The notes beneath the pieces were generated by a model that saw only the letters and a list, made by a program, of their open reading frames with translations, made no database searches and was not told the origin of the DNA. This document shows, piece after piece, positions 38,463 through 52,927 of a stretch of 64,000 nt of DNA (positions are counted from its first letter, which is position 1; each line of letters begins with the position of its first letter). The stretch covers positions 42,849-106,848 of the forward strand of contig QCBU01000005.1 of the NCBI GenBank assembly GCA_003281505.1, given 5' to 3'. The position numbers and the translations under genes were made by a program. This stretch comes from Prochlorococcus sp. AG-347-J14 (GTDB taxonomy: Bacteria; Cyanobacteriota; Cyanobacteriia; PCC-6307; Cyanobiaceae).

Positions 38463-39749
38463 TCAAGACTTAATTTCTTCATTATCTAATTCAATAGTTT
38501 GAACTGAAACTTCTTCTTTATCTAAAAGCGATCCTAGAAATAATTCTGCATTCCTCACCCATTTATCGTCAGTACTTCCGTATTCACTTGTATCAGGGAG
38601 ATCAAGTAATTTGTCAGGAGTCATACCTTGGCCTTGAATATTATTACCTTTGGGTGTTAAGTAACTAGCTACTGTAATTGCAATACCACTATCTTCTCCC
38701 AAACTTTTTAGGGATTGAATTAAACCTTTCCCATAAGTTTGTTCTCCCATAAGAATTGATCTCTCATTATCTTGTAAAGAACCAGCAAGTATTTCACTAG
38801 CACTTGCAGTGCCTTTATTTACTAAAGTCACCATTGGTCCATCATAAGATGTCTCTTTTTGAGAAATAATCGCATCTTTGATTCCATTCCTATCTTTTGT
38901 TTCGACTACAGGTTTCTCACTTAATAATGAGTCTGCAACTGCTATACCTGAGCTTACAAGTCCCCCTGAATTATTTCTAAGATCCAAGATCAAGGCCTCA
39001 ACCTCTTTCTCTTTTAACTCTTGAAGTGCTTCTTCAACTTTTTTGGGTACGCTTTCGCTGAATTGAGTTATCCTTAAATATCCTATTGTATGAGAATCGT
39101 CTCTTAATCTTTTTGTTCTAACTGGTCTGAGATCTACTGATCTCCTCTCTAGATCTACTTCCCTTATCTCTCCTGATTCAGAAGACACTTCAACTAAAAC
39201 TTTTGTCCCTGATTCACCCCTTAACTTAGAGGCAGTACTTGCAAGCCCTAATTTTTTTGATGAGATTCCGTCCACTTTCTCTATGAAGTCCCCGCTTACT
39301 ATTCCAGCTTCTTCAGCTGGCGAACCTCCAAGAGTAGATATGACTTTAACTTTATCATCTTCATCTTCACCTAATTGAAGCCCAACACCATTAATTTCAC
39401 TACCAAAATTGCTTGATTTAAGTAGTTCATAATCTTTTGGACGTAAAACTCTCGTGTAGGGATCTTCTAGAGGTCTTAACATGTCTTCAATTGCGGAATA
39501 AGCCTCTTCACTTGTTTCAATTTGTTTCTGTAATGTTTTTTGTCTAATCCTTTTCCATTGGATCTCATCAAACTTTTCTGGATCATAAAAACCTTCATTT
39601 ACTAGGGTCCAAGCGTCAAGTACTAATTGCCTGCTATCACTGAGAGCATCCACTCTTTCAATCAATAAAAGATTGATTGAAAAAACTATGATCATTGATG
39701 TAGCGATCACAGTTTTGAATGTTAAAAGTTTGTTAAAAGATGAATTCAT
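38463..39749 (-). CDS. ctpA: Carboxy-terminal processing protease (CtpA-type)
   Basis: A tail-specific serine protease, S41 family, secreted across the membrane. CtpA removes the C-terminal extension of D1 to allow oxygen-evolving cluster assembly. A hydrophobic N-terminal segment of about 25 residues is followed by the PDZ domain (about residues 108-190) and the catalytic domain with Ser in NKGTASASEILAGSL and Lys in TYGKGLIQSL. I use the ATG at 39749; an ATG seven codons upstream is also in frame. Three Ctp paralogues exist in some cyanobacteria, so the specific role (CtpA versus CtpB) is not decided. Confidence 0.88.
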   Translation of the reverse strand: MNSSFNKLLTFKTVIATSMIIVFSINLLLIERVDALSDSRQLVLDAWTLVNEGFYDPEKFDEIQWKRIRQKTLQKQIETSEEAYSAIEDMLRPLEDPYTRVLRPKDYELLKSSNFGSEINGVGLQLGEDEDDKVKVISTLGGSPAEEAGIVSGDFIEKVDGISSKKLGLASTASKLRGESGTKVLVEVSSESGEIREVDLERRSVDLRPVRTKRLRDDSHTIGYLRITQFSESVPKKVEEALQELKEKEVEALILDLRNNSGGLVSSGIAVADSLLSEKPVVETKDRNGIKDAIISQKETSYDGPMVTLVNKGTASASEILAGSLQDNERSILMGEQTYGKGLIQSLKSLGEDSGIAITVASYLTPKGNNIQGQGMTPDKLLDLPDTSEYGSTDDKWVRNAELFLGSLLDKEEVSVQTIELDNEEIKS

Positions 39750-39820
39750 TGGGTTAAGTGTTAACACCAAGTATAAGAATTTTAAGTAAGCTCTTTATAT
39801 CAAAGCTAATTTTTTTTTGG

Positions 39821-40477
39821 ATGGCGAATTCTTCATCTGTTTATGATTGGTTTCAAGAAAGGCTTGAAATCCAAGACATAACTGACGACGTAACTTCCAA
39901 GTACGTACCCCCTCACGTAAATATTTTTTATTGTTTAGGAGGCATAACTTTAGTATGCTTCCTAATTCAATTTGCAACAGGTTTTGCAATGACTTTTTAC
40001 TATAAGCCAACAGTTACACAAGCTTATAGTTCAGTCAGTTATTTAATGACCGATGTAAGTTTTGGTTGGTTAATAAGATCTGTTCATAGATGGAGTGCAT
40101 CTATGATGGTTTTGATGTTAATTCTTCATGTCTTTAGGGTTTATCTCACTGGAGGTTTTAAAAGGCCAAGAGAACTAACTTGGGTTACAGGTGTTGTAAT
40201 GGCAGTCATAACTGTGGCTTTTGGAGTGACTGGATACTCTTTACCTTGGGATCAGGTAGGTTACTGGGCAGTAAAAATTGTTTCAGGTGTCCCTGCTGCA
40301 ATACCAGTGATTGGTGACTTTATGGTTGAACTACTTAGGGGTGGAGAAAGTGTTGGACAATCCACTTTAACCAGATTTTACAGTCTTCATACTTTTGTAT
40401 TGCCATGGTCATTAGCAGTTTTCATGTTGATGCATTTTTTAATGATTCGTAAACAGGGTATTTCAGGTCCCTTATAA
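39821..40477 (+). CDS. petB: Cytochrome b6
   Basis: Central subunit of the cytochrome b6f complex, 218 residues with four membrane spans and two b haems. Haem histidines are visible in [22 protein letters not shown] and, later, [24 protein letters not shown]. The Cys in the [20 protein letters not shown] segment binds haem c_n in this family. I use the ATG at 39821 ([11 protein letters not shown]), the conserved start. It is divergent from ctpA with a 71-base gap, and 33 bases before petD. Confidence 0.98.
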   Translation: MANSSSVYDWFQERLEIQDITDDVTSKYVPPHVNIFYCLGGITLVCFLIQFATGFAMTFYYKPTVTQAYSSVSYLMTDVSFGWLIRSVHRWSASMMVLMLILHVFRVYLTGGFKRPRELTWVTGVVMAVITVAFGVTGYSLPWDQVGYWAVKIVSGVPAAIPVIGDFMVELLRGGESVGQSTLTRFYSLHTFVLPWSLAVFMLMHFLMIRKQGISGPL

Positions 40478-40510
40478 ACTTCTATAATTAAACTATTACT
40501 AGTTCTCCAT

Positions 40511-40993
40511 ATGTCTACGTTAAAAAAGCCAGATCTATCTGATCCAAAATTGAGAGCAAAGTTAGCTAAAGGTATGGGTCACAATTATTACGGTGAACCA
40601 GCATGGCCAAATGATTTACTTTATATTTTCCCTGTAGTTATCTTAGGTACGATTGCCTGCGTAGTTGGATTAGCAGTTCTTGATCCTGCCATGTTGGGAG
40701 ACAAAGCTAATCCTTTCGCAACACCCCTAGAAATACTTCCTGAATGGTACCTCTACCCAGTTTTTCAAATACTTAGGGTTGTTCCTAATAAACTTTTGGG
40801 TATTGCACTTCAAACATTAATTCCACTTGGATTGATGATTTTACCGTTTATCGAAAATGTTAATAAATTTTCCAATCCATTTAGAAGGCCAATAGCAATG
40901 TCTGTTTTCTTATTCGGAACTTTTCTAACTATATATCTTGGTATCGGGGCATGTTTGCCAATTGATAAATCACTTACCTTAGGACTTTTTTAG
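40511..40993 (+). CDS. petD: Cytochrome b6f subunit IV
   Basis: A 160-residue subunit with three membrane spans that completes the quinol site of b6f. The signature [21 protein letters not shown] is the Qo-site PEWY loop, and the N-terminal [21 protein letters not shown] is fixed. It is transcribed with petB. The end meets the convergent invertase gene with 2 bases between stops. Confidence 0.98.
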
Positions 40994-40995
40994 AG

Positions 40996-42435
40996 TTAAA
41001 TTTTAAACATATCAAGATCGTTATATTCATTTCTTAAAAAATGATTCATTAATAAAAATCCAACAATTGTCCAAGTTTGATATGTTCTGGATTGTTGCCC
41101 AACCCATGTACCTGTAGGACCATCAAAATATTCTGCCCATTCTTGCTTAGGCAATTGATTAAGTTGACACCAATACGATTCCTCTATTAAAGATTTCATT
41201 TCTTCCATGAGAATTACGTCATCAGAACCATAATTTTTTTGATGCAATAAGACAGCAGTACCAAAAAACCAAAGTAAACTTGGCCAATGACCACCGTTAT
41301 GGTAACTCCAAGGCCAATTCTTTGGATCTGATCCAGTTTTATTTTGCCATTCTTCGACATCCATATGAGGATGACAAATTCTCATGGGCATTTGAGCCAT
41401 CAAATGCTGTCTGTTATGCAAAACTAATCTAAATAAAGCTCTTTGTTCTTCGGGAGGCAGTACTCCAAACATACATGCTAAAGAATTGCCTAAACTATAA
41501 AACCGAAAGTCAGGTCTTCCAGTTCTAATATTTCCTATTAAGTAACCACCTCTGTTCTCTAACCAATCTTGTAGCCATGAGGGAACCACTTGAGGTTGAA
41601 CGTTAAATTCATTGAAGTGTTGATCATCACCATACTGCTCAGTTGGCCTTCTTCTTAAAATTTGCATTGTTTGGCTTGTAACCCAATAATGTTTTAAAAG
41701 AAAACTTCCTAAATCTTTTACCCATTGATTTGTAAGAATAAGTCTTTGGTCTAGAAGTCTACTAACATGATCTGCTCTACTTAATTCCATTAATTTGATA
41801 CAACTTTTTAAACATCCATGAAGTAAAACTTCAACTTCTAGAGGTGCGCCCCATACATCCATAGGTCTATCAATCATGAATGCGCAATCTGGAACAAAAA
41901 GTACTGGAGTACCCTCAAATGTTGGATGTAGAACTAGGTCTAGAAGAAGTTGAATGCCTCTTTGAACACTTTGACTTTTTCCGAAGGCATAATCACCGCT
42001 TTTATTGACGTAATACCAACATAAAATGGGCCACCATAAACTTGCATCAGCTGAAGTAATCCTCCCTATGGATCTTTGACCATAGTCTCCGATGAGCTGT
42101 CCATTTTCTTCAACGAAACTTGTGGGAAATACGCCACGTGTTTGATAATTAGAGCTTTGTAACTCAAGACATACACTCAGGAACTTTTTGACAATTTCGT
42201 ACCTTTTTTGGGTAATGAGGTAAATCATTACAGGAACATTGTCTCTTAAAAATATTTCTCCATAATTTAATTTTTTATTTTTTGTTGGGTGTTCTAGTGC
42301 AGCAACGCTTCCCACTAACTCGCCTGATATTTCAACCAAGGTTTTTTCGAAGTGTTTTTTTGCATTTGTTACAATTTTCTCTTCATCTGAACTTGGTCTT
42401 ACTCTTAAATTTTTTTGACTAAATCTTTCTGCCAT
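40996..42435 (-). CDS. Neutral/alkaline invertase, GH100 family
   Basis: A 479-residue alpha/alpha barrel glycoside hydrolase that cleaves sucrose. Catalytic and substrate residues are in the visible blocks SADASLWWPILCWYY (catalytic Asp region), FVPDCAFMIDRPMDVWGAPLEVEVLLH and WPWSYHNGGHWPSLLWF (Glu/His region). The protein is cytoplasmic, without signal peptide. Picocyanobacteria use sucrose and glucosylglycerate as solutes, so breakdown of stored sucrose is the likely role. It is downstream-flanked by the rRNA operon and converges with petD. Confidence 0.92.
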   Translation of the reverse strand: MAERFSQKNLRVRPSSDEEKIVTNAKKHFEKTLVEISGELVGSVAALEHPTKNKKLNYGEIFLRDNVPVMIYLITQKRYEIVKKFLSVCLELQSSNYQTRGVFPTSFVEENGQLIGDYGQRSIGRITSADASLWWPILCWYYVNKSGDYAFGKSQSVQRGIQLLLDLVLHPTFEGTPVLFVPDCAFMIDRPMDVWGAPLEVEVLLHGCLKSCIKLMELSRADHVSRLLDQRLILTNQWVKDLGSFLLKHYWVTSQTMQILRRRPTEQYGDDQHFNEFNVQPQVVPSWLQDWLENRGGYLIGNIRTGRPDFRFYSLGNSLACMFGVLPPEEQRALFRLVLHNRQHLMAQMPMRICHPHMDVEEWQNKTGSDPKNWPWSYHNGGHWPSLLWFFGTAVLLHQKNYGSDDVILMEEMKSLIEESYWCQLNQLPKQEWAEYFDGPTGTWVGQQSRTYQTWTIVGFLLMNHFLRNEYNDLDMFKI

Positions 42436-43032
42436 TTCATTTATATCCTTTTATTCAAGCCTAGTTGTTTAATGAGACTTTGAACAAATAAAAAATTAAT
42501 AAAAAATTTTTGTATAAAAGGTTGCACAATTACAGTCAGATGGTTTAGTATTTTCTTCTGGGCAAAAATATACTTTTTGCATTATTCAAGAAATTACCTT
42601 AAATCTGATTTCTGGTAAGTAAATGAATTTTTTGGAAATTTGATTTCGATCATTATTTTCAGCCAGAAGAAGGGTTATACCTTCGTGATGAGTTATCACT
42701 AGTTGTTTAACTCTGCACCTAGAAAATTTAAAAACTTAGGAACTGATGCTTTTATTGCGTCAAGAATAACTAAATTTTTTTTTGTTATTTCAAGATGTAT
42801 ATGCAATAAAGGTGTGAGGTCCCGTCAAGAATATAAAAAAATGTCATCAATTGCTAACTTATGGCTTTGATGCAAACGGATCTGAGATCTTGGAAAGTCA
42901 CTTTAAAAAATTTTTAATGTGCACTCAATGTAATCCTTAAATTTAAGGAGGCTGAAACTAAATACTTAAACTCAAGTTTTTATTTGGATAAAGCAATTCA
43001 ATTTGAGTAGATTTATCTACAAAAGGATTTGA
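42436..43032. other. Non-coding region upstream of the rRNA operon
   Basis: About 600 bases with no credible gene. I see AT-rich DNA, a perfect 14-bp palindrome CCTTAAATTTAAGG at 42935-42948 and a small hairpin GTAGAT-TT-ATCTAC at 43007-43020 just before the 16S start, which would lie in the pre-rRNA leader. The rRNA promoter should be here, but I could not place -35 and -10 elements with confidence. Confidence 0.6.
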
Positions 43033-44518
<1,486 letters not shown>

Positions 44519-44644
44519 ACAGGGAGACAACAAAATGTTAAATATTATTATTTTGTCACCTTAGGTCGATCGGTATCTCACGTTCTTAATTTATTAAGAA
44601 TTTCATTTCCTAAGTTTTTCTAGGTCACACCCATTATTTTTCCT

Positions 44645-44718
<74 letters not shown>

Positions 44719-44730
44719 TATCTCTATGTT

Positions 44731-44803
44731 GGGGGTATAGCTCAGTTGGTAGAGCGCCTGCTTTGCAAGCAGGATGTCAGCGGTTCGAGTCCGCTTACCT
44801 CCA
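44731..44803 (+). tRNA. tRNA-Ala(TGC), in rRNA spacer
   Basis: A 73-base cloverleaf: acceptor GGGGGTA pairs with TACCTCC (one G-T pair), anticodon loop TTTGCAA gives TGC, T loop TTCGAGT. It is 12 bases after tRNA-Ile and 255 bases before 23S. Confidence 0.97.
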
Positions 44804-45058
44804 CTGATTACCACCTCTTCCATAATTGGTAGAAAGGAAATATTTTGAGATGTGATCAAATTCTGAACGAATCTAGCTTCCTAATAAAATTATTAAGATG
44901 CTGGACTCATTGAATTAATTTCATTGTTTTCAGAGAACCTTGACAACTGCATAGATTATTTTATAGACAATAAGCATCTTTAATGATGCAGATTTATTAT
45001 TTGTGCGAATGCATTAATAACAATTCTATTAAGCTGATGCTTCAATTTTGAAGTTATT

Positions 45059-47933
<2,875 letters not shown>

Positions 47934-47995
47934 AATAAACTTAATTTATTGTTTTTAATATATAATTTTCTATGCAGTTCTCAAGGTTCAAACTA

Positions 47996-48113
47996 TCCTG
48001 GTGTTCATGGCGATGTGGAACCACTCCGATCCATCTCGAACTCGGTTGTGAAACGCATCAGCGGCGAAAATATTTAGGGGGTAGCCCCTTGAGAAAATAG
48101 CTCAATGCCAGGT
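47996..48113 (+). rRNA. rrf: 5S ribosomal RNA
   Basis: About 118 bases. The terminal helix is TCCTGGTGTT with AATGCCAGG; loop elements GATCCATCTCGAACTCGG and GAAACGCATCAGCGGCG match cyanobacterial 5S. It is 62 bases after 23S. Confidence 0.95.
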
Positions 48114-48123
48114 AAAAATTTTT

Positions 48124-48157
48124 AAAGGGTTTACTCAATGTGAGTAGGCCCTTTTTT
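48124..48157. terminator. Rho-independent terminator of the rRNA operon
   Basis: Stem AAAGGGTTTACTCA / TGAGTAGGCCCTTT with loop ATG and two internal mismatched bases, followed by a T-run on the plus strand. It overlaps the last bases of the convergent mutM gene, so it may also serve mutM. Confidence 0.8.
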
Positions 48158-49034
48158 ATTTTTGGCATTCAGGACACCAATGTGTACTTCTTCCAGTGAT
48201 TTTTTGTCTTTCAATTAAATTCCCACATTTACGACATTCTTTTCCAGTTCTTCTATAGACATTTGTCTGTAAACCAAAATTCCCATTCTCTCCTTCCAAA
48301 TCCCTAAAATCGCTAAATGTCGTCCCTCCAGAACCTATACTTTTTTTTAATACAGTTACAATGGATTCTTTAAGCTTGATTAACTCATTCTTCTTAATTG
48401 TTCGAGCTTCCCTAAAAGGGGAGATGCCAGCAGAGTATAAACTTTCATCAGCATATATATTACCTATACCTGCCACTATTTTTTGATCTAATAAAATAGC
48501 TTTTATAGATTTTGTTCTTTTTGAAATAACATTCTTAAGGTAATTTGCATCAAAGTCTTTAGAAAATGGTTCTGGTCCTAATGAACCTAATCCTTTAATT
48601 ATTTTGTTAAGCGATAAGTCTTTATTAATCCACCACATTTGGCCAAAACTTCTTACGTCAATATACCTAAGCTCATTATTATTTTTATCGAAAAATCTAA
48701 TTCTTGTATGTTTACAAGGAGGAGTTGATTTTTCAATAAATTTGAAATAGCCAGTCATTCTTAGATGAACTACAAGAAATCCATTATTTTGTGAATTTCC
48801 CAGAGGAAATTGAGTATTCTCACTTTGAACTTCTTTTAGTTGAGCTATTAAATATTTTCCTCTTCTATCCCATTTAAAAATAAGTGAGTTCCGAAGCCCC
48901 TTAATAAATTCTTCTTTGTTTTTTGGGAATGCAACAGTTGAATCCCTACAGACTTCTACTTTTTTAATAATGAAGTTATTAAGTTTTTTCTCTAAACCTC
49001 TTCGAACAGTTTCTACTTCAGGTAATTCAGGCAA
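48156..49034 (-). CDS. mutM: Formamidopyrimidine-DNA glycosylase
   Basis: Removes 8-oxoguanine and related lesions; catalytic proline P2 after the initiator Met ([14 protein letters not shown]) forms the Schiff base. The helix-two-turn-helix is present as [24 protein letters not shown]. The zinc finger uses C267, C270, C287 and C290 at the extreme C-terminus. The 292 residues are full length. The gene follows psaE by 4 bases, so it is expressed with a PSI subunit. Confidence 0.96.
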   Translation of the reverse strand: MPELPEVETVRRGLEKKLNNFIIKKVEVCRDSTVAFPKNKEEFIKGLRNSLIFKWDRRGKYLIAQLKEVQSENTQFPLGNSQNNGFLVVHLRMTGYFKFIEKSTPPCKHTRIRFFDKNNNELRYIDVRSFGQMWWINKDLSLNKIIKGLGSLGPEPFSKDFDANYLKNVISKRTKSIKAILLDQKIVAGIGNIYADESLYSAGISPFREARTIKKNELIKLKESIVTVLKKSIGSGGTTFSDFRDLEGENGNFGLQTNVYRRTGKECRKCGNLIERQKITGRSTHWCPECQK

Positions 49035-49038
49035 TTAT

Positions 49039-49248
49039 TTAGGCTTTCTCTAATTCACTTTCAGCGAAATTATTTGTATTTGCTCCGCCATCAGTTCCGC
49101 TAATCCCAGCGTAATTTACTTTCTCAAATCTTACTACACAGTTATATTTAATACCTGAGGTATCAACTGAAGCAACCTTACCTATTTCATTGTACCAATA
49201 TGATTCTGGTCTTTTTACTCTTACGAGATCTCCTCTTGAAATTGCCAT
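49039..49248 (-). CDS. psaE: Photosystem I reaction centre subunit IV
   Basis: A 69-residue SH3-like stromal subunit of PSI that helps dock ferredoxin and flavodoxin. The signature [20 protein letters not shown] is conserved, as is [26 protein letters not shown]-terminal tail [16 protein letters not shown] follows. It is transcribed with mutM. Confidence 0.97.
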   Translation of the reverse strand: MAISRGDLVRVKRPESYWYNEIGKVASVDTSGIKYNCVVRFEKVNYAGISGTDGGANTNNFAESELEKA

Positions 49249-49327
49249 TTCTCTTAATTTAACTTTTTGTAGAATAACCCATCATTAATATTCTTAGACA
49301 AATTATTCACACATATTAATTAAAAGT

Positions 49328-50098
49328 TTAACAAAAATCATTTATTAATTTATTTTCGAATTCTTCTTTAGCAGGCTTACTTCCCATCCATTTTCTACCA
49401 GGTATTCTTACATCTAATTCATTTTTATCACAATTGATTGAAAGAATAAGTTTTTTATTTTCTTGATTTAGTACGTTTAAAACTTTTCTACCTTTAACAT
49501 TCTTATATGATTTACTTTGGATAACTATAGGACCATAATTATTTTTATCTAACTCAAATAAGTCATTATTTTTTTTATTTTCAGTTGTTTCATGATTTTC
49601 TGCATTAATTGTGTTCTTTTTTCTTATTATGAGCTTCTGACCCACTTTTATTGAATCAGGATTATTGAGATTATTAATCTCTATCAGATCGATCACTTTT
49701 AAATCATATTTGTTTGATATATCAGTAAGATTTTCACCTGATTGAACAATATGATAATTATTTATTAAATCTGATTTTTCTGTAAGATTTTCAGCAGGTT
49801 CGGAGATAATAAGATTCTGGCCAACGAAGATATAATTTTCATCTTTTAAGTTATTCAATTTGATAATTAAATCTTTATTTATTGAATAGAATTTTGAAAT
49901 ACTTGATATTGTATCTCCACTTTTTACAATATGTAATTTTTTTACTTCATTTTTTTCTTGAGGAATTGATTCTTTTCTAGCAATATTTTCAATTTTATTT
50001 TCTGCTAAATATATCCTTTTTTCTGATTTTACCAATGAGTGATTAAAAAAATTAATAAATATGGTAATTATTAAAAATCCAAACTTCATAACACTCAC
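49328..50098 (-). CDS. LysM-domain protein, exported
   Basis: A 256-residue protein with an N-terminal hydrophobic signal or anchor (residues 5-20) and two LysM domains at about residues 55-98 and 115-158, each with the pattern V-x-SGDT/ENL-x-I and W/G-Q-x-L-I-I. LysM binds peptidoglycan GlcNAc. The C-terminal 80 residues are hydrophilic and end in CDKNELDVRIPG and NDFC, not recognised as a hydrolase. Possible cell-wall-bound factor. It is not clustered with known wall genes. Confidence 0.8.
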   Translation of the reverse strand: MSVMKFGFLIITIFINFFNHSLVKSEKRIYLAENKIENIARKESIPQEKNEVKKLHIVKSGDTISSISKFYSINKDLIIKLNNLKDENYIFVGQNLIISEPAENLTEKSDLINNYHIVQSGENLTDISNKYDLKVIDLIEINNLNNPDSIKVGQKLIIRKKNTINAENHETTENKKNNDLFELDKNNYGPIVIQSKSYKNVKGRKVLNVLNQENKKLILSINCDKNELDVRIPGRKWMGSKPAKEEFENKLINDFC

Positions 50099-50160
50099 CG
50101 TTTATTTAAAGATAATCTCTAAATTTAAAATCGCTAGGTTTTGAAAACAATTTAAGAAAT

Positions 50161-51552
50161 TTAAACCTGAAAAATAAACTTTAAAAATTTCTTTACTCTT
50201 ATGTAGGGAGGATACCGCAGATTTGAATCAAATAAAAAACCTTTAAAAGTAATAGATTTTTGATTTGAAAAATTTCGAAACCCTTCTTCTCCATGGAATT
50301 TTCCAATACCACTTTGCCCAACCCCTCCAAACGGTAAATTTGGAATAAGCACTGGTAACATAACATCATTTATACAAATTGTTCCTGAACTGGTTACTTT
50401 TGAAATATGATTATGGATTTTTTTATTGCCTCCAAATAAGTAGATTGCTAATGGTTTTGATGTTTGACTAATCTGTTTTAGAGCTGATTCCTTATCATTT
50501 ATTCCAATTACTGGAAGTAGTGAACTGAATAGTTCTTTTTGTAAGATATCTGTTTCATTTAATTTTGATCTCAAAATTGTAGGAGATATTTTCAACTTTT
50601 TTTTACTAAAAGTTCCCCCAAATAAAATTCTTTTTTCTTTTTTATATTGTTTGAGAATTTCTAAAGTTGATGTAAATTGTTTTTTCTCTAATTTTGACAA
50701 GTTTTCGGAAATAATTGGATTATCTCCGTAAAAACTTACTATGCATTTCTTTAATTTTTCTATAAAAATATTTTCAATTTCTTTATCTACAAAGATATGA
50801 TTCGGAGCCATGCAGGATTGACCAGAATTAAAAAATTTGCCCCAAACAATTCTTTTGGCAGCCACTTCTAAATTGGCATTCTTGAAAATAATTACAGGAT
50901 TTGTCCCGCTTAACTCAAGAGTTAGAGGAGTTAAGTTTTTTGAAGCTAATTTCATTATAGATTTTCCAGTTTCAGTACTTCCTGTAAAAAATATGTGATC
51001 AAAATTTTGTTCAATTAATTTTATGGATTGTTTATTATCACCCTCTACTGTCATTAGAACATCTTTATGGAAATATTTGGAAGTAAGCTTTTTGATAAGT
51101 TTTGAGGTCGCAGGACATTTCTCTGATGGTTTTATAACTGCAGTATTTCCTGCTGAGAAAATATTTACCAATGGCTTTAAAATATAAAGTAATGGATAAT
51201 TATAAGGACCAAGAATTAAAACACACCCAAGAGGTTCATAAATAACTTTGGAGGATGATGGAAATAGATAAAAAGGGGTATCTATCTTTTTTGGTCGTAT
51301 CCAAGAATTGAGTTTCTTTTTTATAAGTGAAATTTCTTCTTTCACTAAAAGGATTTCTGAAAGCCCTTCAATTTCAGATTTCCCTAAATCAACAAAAAGT
51401 GATTTAAGTATCTCTTTTTTATTTTCATCCAAAAGTTTAGAAACTATATTGATATGTTGAATCCGCCATCCTATATCTTCCGTTTCACCAGTGAGAACTG
51501 TATTTTTTAATCTATTAATGTCTTCTAAATGAAATTTATCCGAAATTTTCAT
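50161..51552 (-). CDS. Aldehyde dehydrogenase (ALDH3-like)
   Basis: A 463-residue NAD(P)-dependent aldehyde dehydrogenase. The catalytic Cys is C247 in FNSGQSCMAP and the general base Glu is E213 in LELSGTNPV; N117 in GPYNYP positions the substrate. FTGSTETGKSIM is the nucleotide site. Lacking the usual first 40 residues of class 1/2 it fits the shorter class 3 group, which oxidises fatty aldehydes in some organisms. In cyanobacteria such enzymes can process long-chain aldehydes; the substrate here is inferred. It stands alone. Confidence 0.9.
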   Translation of the reverse strand: MKISDKFHLEDINRLKNTVLTGETEDIGWRIQHINIVSKLLDENKKEILKSLFVDLGKSEIEGLSEILLVKEEISLIKKKLNSWIRPKKIDTPFYLFPSSSKVIYEPLGCVLILGPYNYPLLYILKPLVNIFSAGNTAVIKPSEKCPATSKLIKKLTSKYFHKDVLMTVEGDNKQSIKLIEQNFDHIFFTGSTETGKSIMKLASKNLTPLTLELSGTNPVIIFKNANLEVAAKRIVWGKFFNSGQSCMAPNHIFVDKEIENIFIEKLKKCIVSFYGDNPIISENLSKLEKKQFTSTLEILKQYKKEKRILFGGTFSKKKLKISPTILRSKLNETDILQKELFSSLLPVIGINDKESALKQISQTSKPLAIYLFGGNKKIHNHISKVTSSGTICINDVMLPVLIPNLPFGGVGQSGIGKFHGEEGFRNFSNQKSITFKGFLFDSNLRYPPYIRVKKFLKFIFQV

Positions 51553-51708
51553 TTTTTACCTTTGAATAGTATTAAATATATCAGAGGATAAATTGTAAAT
51601 AACTAAGGTTTTTGGCCACTTAAATCAAAGTGAATGATTTATAAGAAATAATCAAATTTATTAACATGGCATTTAAAAATTCAAATTATTCTTGGTTAGT
51701 ATATTTCT

Positions 51709-52599
51709 ATGAGGGAAAATTTTTCAATTAGATTGATATCTATAAATGAAATACCAGAAGTTACAAACTGGGCAAGGTTGGAAGGATTTTCTCCTGGGAT
51801 GGATGATGTATCAATTTATAGAAATACAGATCAACAAGGGGTATGGGTAGCTTGTCTAGACAATAATCCTATAGGTTCTATTGCGTGCATAAAATATAAT
51901 TCCTCATATGGTTTTATAGGTTTATTTATCGTTAAAAAAGAATTCCGAAATAATGGATATGGGGTGAGATTATGGAAACATGCTCTCGAATATTTGAAAA
52001 ATGTTGAATGTATTGGTCTTGAGGCTGCCCCAGATAGATTAAATGATTACGCAAAGTGGGGGTTTAGAAAATCTTCCATGACAAATCGATGGAAATTAAA
52101 TGGTTTTCAAGATTTGCCATTGAGAAATTTCTATAAAGATCAATTTCATTCTTTTAAAGTTGTCCCGGGTAATAAAATTTCTTCTGAAGCAGTCTTAATT
52201 TATGATGATCAAAGAGAACCTAGTCCCAGACCACATTTTCTAAATGACTGGTTGAAAAATTCATATGGTAATGTCAGTGCAATTGTCGATAATAATGGGA
52301 TGTGCCATGGATTTGGCAGGATAAGACCTTGTGTATTGGAGGATAATGAGCAAGGCTGGAGAATTGGCCCTCTTTTAGCGGATACTCCACCACTTGCTGA
52401 ATTACTAATAAGGGAGTTAGTTGGTGATTTAGATGCTCAAATCTTATTGGATTGCTCTAATCTGAACCCTTATGCAAATTATCTTTTATCAAGTTTGGGA
52501 TTTGAGGAAATATCAAAAACTTATAGAATGTATAAAGGCATTCAACCTCCCTGCCCAATGAATCAAGTATACGGACTTGCCTGCTTAGAACTGGGGTAA
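51709..52599 (+). CDS. Double GNAT-domain acetyltransferase, YitH-like
   Basis: A 296-residue protein. Residues about 1-135 form an acetyl-CoA binding GNAT domain with motif A at R80-NN-G83-Y-G85 after GLFIVKKEF. Residues about 150-296 make a second GNAT-like domain of the Acetyltransf_18 type (GMCHGFGRIRPCV and IGPLLADTPPLAELLIREL). The architecture matches Bacillus YitH-like proteins. The substrate is unknown. It is divergent from the aldehyde dehydrogenase (156-base gap) and convergent with the next gene. Confidence 0.85.
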   Translation: MRENFSIRLISINEIPEVTNWARLEGFSPGMDDVSIYRNTDQQGVWVACLDNNPIGSIACIKYNSSYGFIGLFIVKKEFRNNGYGVRLWKHALEYLKNVECIGLEAAPDRLNDYAKWGFRKSSMTNRWKLNGFQDLPLRNFYKDQFHSFKVVPGNKISSEAVLIYDDQREPSPRPHFLNDWLKNSYGNVSAIVDNNGMCHGFGRIRPCVLEDNEQGWRIGPLLADTPPLAELLIRELVGDLDAQILLDCSNLNPYANYLLSSLGFEEISKTYRMYKGIQPPCPMNQVYGLACLELG

Positions 52600-52674
52600 T
52601 AATTCCCTTTAAAGCGAGGATTTTGCCTTTTATTTCTGTAATACTGAAAGAAGTTTTTTAAATTATCCATTAGC

Positions 52675-52923
52675 TTAACCTTCAGAAGCTTTCAAAATTT
52701 TTTCTACAATATCGGCGTTGATTATAGTGATCTCTCCATTATCAATATTGGCAACTTGAAACAAGGTCCATGAATTTGGGTTTCTAGCTCCCCCAATACA
52801 GCCGATAACTTGACCGACCCAATAATTTTTATTTTTTTCCTTAGTATCTTCGCAATTTTCTTTTCTAATTGCGACATAATCACCAGACCTAACGAAAAGA
52901 AACTCAGGAGTTGCCGAGCCCAT
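52675..52923 (-). CDS. DUF3104-like small protein
   Basis: An 82-residue protein with an SH3/Tudor-like appearance: FVRSGDYVAIRKE, YWVGQVIGCIGGARNP, WTLFQVANIDNGEI, ending DIVEKILKASEG. I recognise this as the DUF3104 family restricted to marine picocyanobacteria; this is recall, not a search. Function unknown. The start codon is 5 bases from a 37-base imperfect palindrome that could be an operator or a translation-blocking hairpin. Confidence 0.7.
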   Translation of the reverse strand: MGSATPEFLFVRSGDYVAIRKENCEDTKEKNKNYWVGQVIGCIGGARNPNSWTLFQVANIDNGEITIINADIVEKILKASEG

Positions 52924-52927
52924 AATA

